Positions 59,482 through 64,000 of a DNA stretch of 64,000 nt are shown here, piece after piece. How positions within the stretch are numbered: the first letter of the stretch is position 1; every line of letters begins with the position of its first letter. The stretch is taken from assembly GCF_003034915.1 (NCBI RefSeq), contig NZ_PZJX01000038.1, positions 1 through 64,000 of the forward strand, written 5' to 3'. The position numbers were made by a program, and so were the translations under genes. This DNA is from Mesorhizobium helmanticense. GTDB lineage: Bacteria; Pseudomonadota; Alphaproteobacteria; Rhizobiales; Rhizobiaceae. The notes beneath the pieces were generated by a model. The model made no database searches, was not told the DNA's origin, and saw nothing but the letters and a program-made list of their open reading frames with translations.

Positions 59482-60276
59482 TCAACCCAGAGGGTGCGCG
59501 AGCGCGACGATGTCCTCGACATTCTGGTGTGAGCGCGCGAAATGCTTGAGCACGAGCGGATCGTGTCCTGGAACGATATGGGCGGGTGAGCTGGCAAGCT
59601 TCTTCATCCGCTCCACCCCAAGGATCACGTCGCTCAGCCGGTCGAAGACGGGAAATGGCTTTTCGCGTTCCATATTGGCATAGAAGTGAGCGGCGTCGGA
59701 GGCGATCACCACCGCGCCATTGTCGGTTTCGACGCGGACCACCTGCAGCCCGCGCGAATGGCCGCCGACCTTGTGGAGCGTGATGCCGGGCGCGATTTCC
59801 GATTCCGGATCGTGGAAGCAGACCTTCTTGTTGTAGACGCGCCGCACCATGGTGGTGACGTCCTCGACTTCGAACGGATGGCTCATCGCGTGATGGCACA
59901 TGCAGCGGCCGGTCGCGAATTCCATCTCAGCATCCTGCAGGTGAAAGGTCGCGTTGGGAAACAGGTGATGGTTGCCGCAATGGTCGTAATGCATGTGCGA
60001 AATGATCACGTCGCTTACGGCCGTATGGTCGATGCCGATGACGGCGAGGCCTTCGTCGACCGGCCTGATGACGCTGCGGCCACGCTTGTCGCCGGTCGGT
60101 TTGTCGAAGCCGGTGTCGACGATGAAGGTGCGCTGCTCGCCGACGATCGCCCAGACGAAATAGTCCAGCGGCATTGGAACGTCATGCGTGTCGCCGCCAA
60201 GGAAATTTTCGTTCGACCGGCGCTCGAAATGGCCGTAGCGAACGGCATGGATTTCATAGCGTGCCGCGTTGCCCAT
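59482..60276 (-). CDS. MBL-fold metallo-hydrolase (lactonase-like), paralogue of 19083
   Basis: 264 residues. The motif H94-M-H96-Y-D98-H99 is intact, with HKVGGHSRG, SDAAHFY and HIVPGHDP carrying other zinc ligands. Strong similarity throughout to the protein encoded at 19083, including PMPLDYFVWAIVG and TGRCMCHH, shows common origin. The gene starts 2 bp after the HIBADH-like stop, so the pair is translationally linked, in the opposite gene order to the 19 kb copy. Confidence 0.88.
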   Translation of the reverse strand: MGNAARYEIHAVRYGHFERRSNENFLGGDTHDVPMPLDYFVWAIVGEQRTFIVDTGFDKPTGDKRGRSVIRPVDEGLAVIGIDHTAVSDVIISHMHYDHCGNHHLFPNATFHLQDAEMEFATGRCMCHHAMSHPFEVEDVTTMVRRVYNKKVCFHDPESEIAPGITLHKVGGHSRGLQVVRVETDNGAVVIASDAAHFYANMEREKPFPVFDRLSDVILGVERMKKLASSPAHIVPGHDPLVLKHFARSHQNVEDIVALAHPLG

Positions 60277-60278
60277 CG

Positions 60279-61202
60279 TCAGCTCGCTTCGGCAACGCCA
60301 GGGGTCTCGGCCGAGCCGACTTGCACATGCGCCCAGGTTTCGACCGTCTTGACCATGCAGGTGAAATCAGAGTCAGGCCCGTAGAGCTGGTTGGTCACGC
60401 TCAGCAACTGGCGGACCGCGCTGCCCACCACCATCGGCACGCCCATCGCCTCGGCCTCGTCGACGCAAAGCCGCACGTCCTTGAAGGACAGGCCGGTCGC
60501 GAAACCGAAATCGAAGGTGCGCGGCAGCACGGATTTGGGAAATTTGTCCTCGGTCGCACTGTTGCGGCCGCTCGATGCGTTGATGACGTCAAGCATGACC
60601 TTGGGATCGAGGCCGGCCTTGACGCCCATGACGACAGCTTCGGAAGAGACGGCGAGGGCTGCGGCGGCAAGCAGGTTGTTGGCAAGCTTCATGGTTTGGG
60701 CGGCGCCCTGAACCTCGCCCATGAAGAAGATCTTGCCGAAGTTCTCGATCACCGGCCTTGCCGTTTCGAAGGCCGCTTTCGGGCCTGATACCATCACCGC
60801 GAGCGTGCCGTTGCGGGCACCCTTCAAACCGCCGCTGACCGGCGCGTCGATCATGGCGATGTTCTTTGGTGCAAGACCTTCGGCAACCCTGGCGGCCGTG
60901 CGCGGGCCGGTCGTCGATATGTCGATGAAAATCCGAACCGATTTGCCCTCGGCAATGCCGGATTCACCGAGCACGACCTTTTCGAGGATCTGGGGACTGG
61001 GCAGGCTGGCAAAGACGATCTCGGCACTGTCGGCAACCTCGCGCGCGCCGGTTGCCGCCCTGGCGCCTGCCTTGACCAGTTCCTCGACCGCCCTGGTGTC
61101 GACGTCATGGACCGTCACATCATAGCCGGCCTGGATGAGACGGCTCGCCATCGGCGTGCCCATTTTTCCGATACCAACAAAGCCGATTTTCATGGTCGAC
61201 AT
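60279..61202 (-). CDS. NAD(P)-dependent oxidoreductase, 3-hydroxyisobutyrate dehydrogenase family
   Basis: 307 residues. GFVGIGKMGTPM, DISTTGPRT, DAPVSGGLKGARNG and the lysine segment KLANNLLAA identify the family. It is nearer to the 8488 protein (shared NASSGRNSAT, DKFPxxVLPxTFDFGF, YGPDSDFT-type ends) than to the 19934 one. Two ATGs (61202, 61193) are possible; GAGGAG precedes the first. It follows the Fe-S oxidoreductase by 64 bp. Confidence 0.9.
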   Translation of the reverse strand: MSTMKIGFVGIGKMGTPMASRLIQAGYDVTVHDVDTRAVEELVKAGARAATGAREVADSAEIVFASLPSPQILEKVVLGESGIAEGKSVRIFIDISTTGPRTAARVAEGLAPKNIAMIDAPVSGGLKGARNGTLAVMVSGPKAAFETARPVIENFGKIFFMGEVQGAAQTMKLANNLLAAAALAVSSEAVVMGVKAGLDPKVMLDVINASSGRNSATEDKFPKSVLPRTFDFGFATGLSFKDVRLCVDEAEAMGVPMVVGSAVRQLLSVTNQLYGPDSDFTCMVKTVETWAHVQVGSAETPGVAEAS

Positions 61203-61266
61203 GATCGCTCACTCCTCAGGTGCACATTTCCCATCGCGTTAATCTCGATATCGCGGATTGCATTCA

Positions 61267-63228
61267 TCAGATGATATCCACGCCGGCAGCCTCGGGTGCC
61301 GTATCGCGTGTCGGCCGCGGCACGAGAAGTTCCGCAATATCCAGGACCTTCAGTTTGTCCGCCACGCCAAGGGCATCGATGGCCGCGGTGTACATCACCT
61401 TGTCCTTCGGGCAGGCCACGACGAAATAGTCGATGTCGCCAAGGCTCAGCGCTTCGCGGATACGGTTCTCGCTCGGCCGCTCGGCAACGCCGTCGTCGCT
61501 CTGCCAGATGCGGCCGCCGCCGGCGCCGCAGCAGAAGGAATTCTCGCGGCAGCGTGGCATGTCGTGAAGCGTGTAGCCGGCCGCGCGGATCAGGTCGCGT
61601 GGCGCATCGAAGCCGCCATTGTAGCGCCCGAGGTAACAGGGATCGTGATAGGTAACCTTGCCGCCATCGACCGGGGCGAGGTCGAGCTTTCCCGCCTGGA
61701 TGAGCTCGGCCAGCAGGGCGGTATAGTGCAAGACCTCAAATGCAGCGCCGAAATGCCGATAGTCGTTCTTGAGCGCATTCAGGCTATGTGGATCGGTGGT
61801 CATGATGCGGTTGAAGGTGCATTCCCCGATCGCATCGATGTTGGACTGCGCGAGCGTCTCGAACAGACCCTCTTCGCCGGCGCGCCGTACGTCGTTGCCG
61901 CTGTTGCGCTCGGCGTCGAAGAGAATGCCGAAATCGACACCTGCCGCATTCAGCAACTCGGCAACCTTGCGGGTGATTTCCTGAACGCGCGGATCGTAGG
62001 AGGCGTAGTCGCCGACGAACCACAGAACATCGACAGGTTCGCTGCGTGCGTCCTTGACCGGAAAGCCGAGTTCCCTGGTCCAGCGAGCCCGCATCTTGGA
62101 AGGCTTGCCCATGGAGTTGCCAAGCCGGGTAAGGTTGGAAAGCGCATCCTGCAAACCTGGACTGACACGGCCTTCGTCGACCAGGTGACGGCGCATGTCG
62201 ATGATCTTCGGCAGGTGCTCGATCTCGACGGGGCACTCTTCCATGCAGGCTCGACAGGTGGTGCAAGCCCACAGCGTCGCTTCCGAAATGACGCCGCCGA
62301 CCAGCGGCAGCGCCGACGGCCCGGCGGCCAGCGCGTCGCGCATGTCGGTGATCAGCATCTTGGGGCTGAGCGGCAGGCCCGCGGCATAGGCCGGGCAGAC
62401 CGCCTGGCAACGGCCGCATTCGGTGCAGGAGAGAAGGTCGAGCTGCTGTTTCCAGTCGAACTCAGCGAGCTTGTCGACGCCGGGATTTTCACGATCGCGC
62501 GGCACCGCCGGCGCGGCGCCGCGCGGTTCGAGATTGCGAAAATAGATGTTCGGCGCGGCAAGGAACATATGCCGGTGCTTCGAGCCGGGAATATAGACGA
62601 GAAAGGCGAGGATGGCGCCGACATGCAGCCAGTAGCAGATCTCCTGTGTCTCCTGCGCCGGCACACCGATGCGGCCCAGCAGGCCGGCAAGCCAGGAGGC
62701 GACCGGCCGCCACGAACCGTCCGCCCCGCCCAGAATGCGCGCCGCCGCTTCGAACAGCAGCGAGCCTACGATCAGCACGATCAGCACGTAAATGATCGCC
62801 GCGTCGCTGCCGCTCGATCCCTTGAACCGTGCCGGCCTCAGGACATAACGCTGGTAGAGCGCAAGCCCGACGCCGATCAGCATCAGCACCGCGAAGAAAT
62901 CCTGCAGGCCGGCGATCCAGGTTTCCCCGCCGACGAGCGCCAGCGAGAACCCTGGAAACAGACGCGAGCCGAAAGCCTCGATCGTCGCGGTGAACAGGAC
63001 GAAGAAGGAAATGAAGATGATCGCGTGCAGCACGCCGGCGAGCGGCTTGCGCAACATCTTCCTGTGCAGGCCGATGGCGGTTGCCACGCCTTCCAGGCGT
63101 CGCAACGGCTGGTCGAAACGGGCAACCTTCGGCGCATTGGCAAGCGCGGACACGTAGTGGCGTGCGCGCCAGCCTGTCATTGCGATTGCCGAAGCCAGTA
63201 TTACCCAGAGCACCAAGGTCGATGCCAT
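61267..63228 (-). CDS. Membrane-anchored Fe-S oxidoreductase, DgcB/HdrD-like
   Basis: 653 residues. The N-terminal 250 residues contain about six hydrophobic segments of the nitrate-reductase-gamma-like type. Two 4Fe-4S motifs follow: CTECGRCQAVCP near residue 272 and CTTCRACMEECPVE near residue 322. A CCG domain near the end has CYLGRYNGG and CCGAGGGRIW. This layout matches DgcB-like proteins that pass electrons from ETF to the quinone pool. It starts 1 bp after the etfA stop, so it likely serves an ETF-linked dehydrogenase encoded beyond the window. Confidence 0.9.
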   Translation of the reverse strand: MASTLVLWVILASAIAMTGWRARHYVSALANAPKVARFDQPLRRLEGVATAIGLHRKMLRKPLAGVLHAIIFISFFVLFTATIEAFGSRLFPGFSLALVGGETWIAGLQDFFAVLMLIGVGLALYQRYVLRPARFKGSSGSDAAIIYVLIVLIVGSLLFEAAARILGGADGSWRPVASWLAGLLGRIGVPAQETQEICYWLHVGAILAFLVYIPGSKHRHMFLAAPNIYFRNLEPRGAAPAVPRDRENPGVDKLAEFDWKQQLDLLSCTECGRCQAVCPAYAAGLPLSPKMLITDMRDALAAGPSALPLVGGVISEATLWACTTCRACMEECPVEIEHLPKIIDMRRHLVDEGRVSPGLQDALSNLTRLGNSMGKPSKMRARWTRELGFPVKDARSEPVDVLWFVGDYASYDPRVQEITRKVAELLNAAGVDFGILFDAERNSGNDVRRAGEEGLFETLAQSNIDAIGECTFNRIMTTDPHSLNALKNDYRHFGAAFEVLHYTALLAELIQAGKLDLAPVDGGKVTYHDPCYLGRYNGGFDAPRDLIRAAGYTLHDMPRCRENSFCCGAGGGRIWQSDDGVAERPSENRIREALSLGDIDYFVVACPKDKVMYTAAIDALGVADKLKVLDIAELLVPRPTRDTAPEAAGVDII

Positions 63229-63229
63229 C

Positions 63230-64000
63230 TCAACGGCCCGGCGACGCCTGCAGCCTGTCGCTCAGGCTCGCGACGAGATCGAACAGGTCACAGGTTGCGC
63301 CGTAGTGAGCGACGTTGAAGATGGGAGCCTTCGGATCGGTGTTGACCGCGATGATCAGATCGGCGTGCGACATGCCCTCGAGATGCTCGGGCGCGCCGGA
63401 GACACCGAGCGCCAGATAAAGCTTGGGCTTGACCTTCTGGCCCGATTTGCCGACCTGGCGCAGCTTCGGCAGCCAGCCATTGTCGACCACGGGACGGCTG
63501 CCGGCGATCTCGGCGCCGAGGATCGTCGCCAGGTCGCGGGCAATGTCGATGCTCGCCTCGTCGCCAATGCCTCGACCCACGCAGACGATCCGTTCGGCGG
63601 TCGTCAGGTCGACATCGGCATAGTCAGGCACATCGATGGCCACCATCTTGACCCTGCTGCTTTCGATGGCAGGCATGGCATCGAATTGCTGCACCTTGGC
63701 GGCGTCGACAGGGCCTGGCATGGCCTCCTCGAAGGCGCCCGGATTGACCATCAGGACCGCGGGGAGCTTGACCACGCATTCGGCAAGGACCTTGCCGCCA
63801 TACATCTGTGCTACGACATTCAGACTTTCGCCATCCCGCTTGATTTCATTGACATAAGACAGGAGCGGCCAGCCGGTGCGCGCGGCGATGTCGGCAGCGA
63901 CATCCAGTCCGTTCGCCGAGTAGGGCACCAGCACCAGATCGGGCTGTTCGGCCGCGATCGTATCGCGCAACAGGCGCGCATAGGCTTCGGCAGGGATCAG
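63230..64000 (-). CDS. etfA: Electron transfer flavoprotein alpha subunit, N-terminus cut by window end
   Basis: 257 residues visible; the frame is open to the last base, so the start lies outside. The FAD-binding C-terminal domain is clear (CVGRGIGDEASIDIARDLA, AEIAGSRPVVDNGWLPKLRQVGKSGQKVKPKLYLALGVSGAPEH, INTDPKAPIF-type end as VNTDPKAPIFNVAHYG). EtfA/EtfB shuttles electrons from flavin dehydrogenases. The neighbouring DgcB-like gene is the expected electron acceptor; etfB should be just upstream. Confidence 0.92.
   Translation of the reverse strand: MIPAEAYARLLRDTIAAEQPDLVLVPYSANGLDVAADIAARTGWPLLSYVNEIKRDGESLNVVAQMYGGKVLAECVVKLPAVLMVNPGAFEEAMPGPVDAAKVQQFDAMPAIESSRVKMVAIDVPDYADVDLTTAERIVCVGRGIGDEASIDIARDLATILGAEIAGSRPVVDNGWLPKLRQVGKSGQKVKPKLYLALGVSGAPEHLEGMSHADLIIAVNTDPKAPIFNVAHYGATCDLFDLVASLSDRLQASPGR

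Noticed and set aside
61258..63318. A 686-codon open frame on the plus strand
   Set aside because: It lies antisense to the Fe-S oxidoreductase, which has intact cluster motifs. Long antisense frames are expected in GC-rich DNA, and the product shows no family pattern.
1..64000. Mobile element, prophage or CRISPR content
   Set aside because: No transposase, integrase, tRNA-associated junction or regularly spaced repeat was seen; the only repeats are the small intergenic palindromes.

Overview
The window is a 64 kb, GC-rich stretch of bacterial chromosome or large replicon, almost entirely catabolic and transport genes. The gene families, the density of ABC importers and a dispersed palindromic intergenic repeat (four copies, with ends such as CTAGAGCATGATCCCG) suggest a soil or plant-associated alphaproteobacterium of the Rhizobiales, most likely Mesorhizobium or a close relative; this placement is inference. 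There are no rRNA or tRNA genes, no CRISPR array and no recognisable transposase or phage gene.

Layout. (1) 25-5779 (+): a ribose-type ABC importer whose permease is fused to an SMP-30-like beta-propeller, followed by a second free-standing propeller and the double ATPase. (2) 5863-9381 (-): a catabolic operon (3-hydroxyisobutyrate-dehydrogenase-like enzyme, MmgE/PrpD protein, carboxymuconolactone-decarboxylase-like protein, SDR), divergent from a LysR regulator. (3) 10566-22262: a second ribose-type importer, two SDRs, two metallo-beta-lactamase-fold hydrolases, a dehydrogenase, an MmgE/PrpD protein and a LacI regulator. Four near-identical 14-bp palindromes lie in the intergenic regions here, suggesting one LacI regulon. 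(4) 22357-35497: a locus for ectoine/5-hydroxyectoine uptake and breakdown (doeD-doeC-doeX-doeB-doeA-eutC-eutB plus a second M24 protein on the minus strand; ehuBCDA and a GntR regulator on the plus strand). (5) 35527-48541: a polyol/ketose locus with ketose 3-epimerase, ROK regulator, PfkB kinase, GatZ/KbaZ-like protein, SDR, AraC regulator, a MalK/UgpC-type importer, a small membrane protein and a polyol dehydrogenase. (6) 48568-58281: a poorly understood cluster with a polyamine-type ABC importer, aldehyde dehydrogenase, luciferase-type monooxygenase, an alpha/beta-hydrolase/flavin-reductase fusion and an AA_synth (DUF1185) protein, divergent from a GntR regulator. (7) 58332-64000 (-): a 2-hydroxyacid dehydrogenase, a metallo-hydrolase, an HIBADH-like dehydrogenase, a membrane Fe-S oxidoreductase and the start-truncated etfA.

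How the genes work together. Five complete ABC importers, each linked to its own enzymes and usually to a local regulator (LysR, LacI, Lrp/AsnC, two GntR, ROK, AraC), make this a collection of nutrient-scavenging modules. A recurring theme is the set MBL-fold hydrolase, HIBADH-like dehydrogenase and MmgE/PrpD protein, found in variants at three places; it suggests lactone or ester opening followed by hydroxyacid oxidation, but the substrates are unknown. The least explained system is the monooxygenase cluster at 48.6-57.4 kb, whose enzyme types parallel the Rut pyrimidine pathway without its specific genes.
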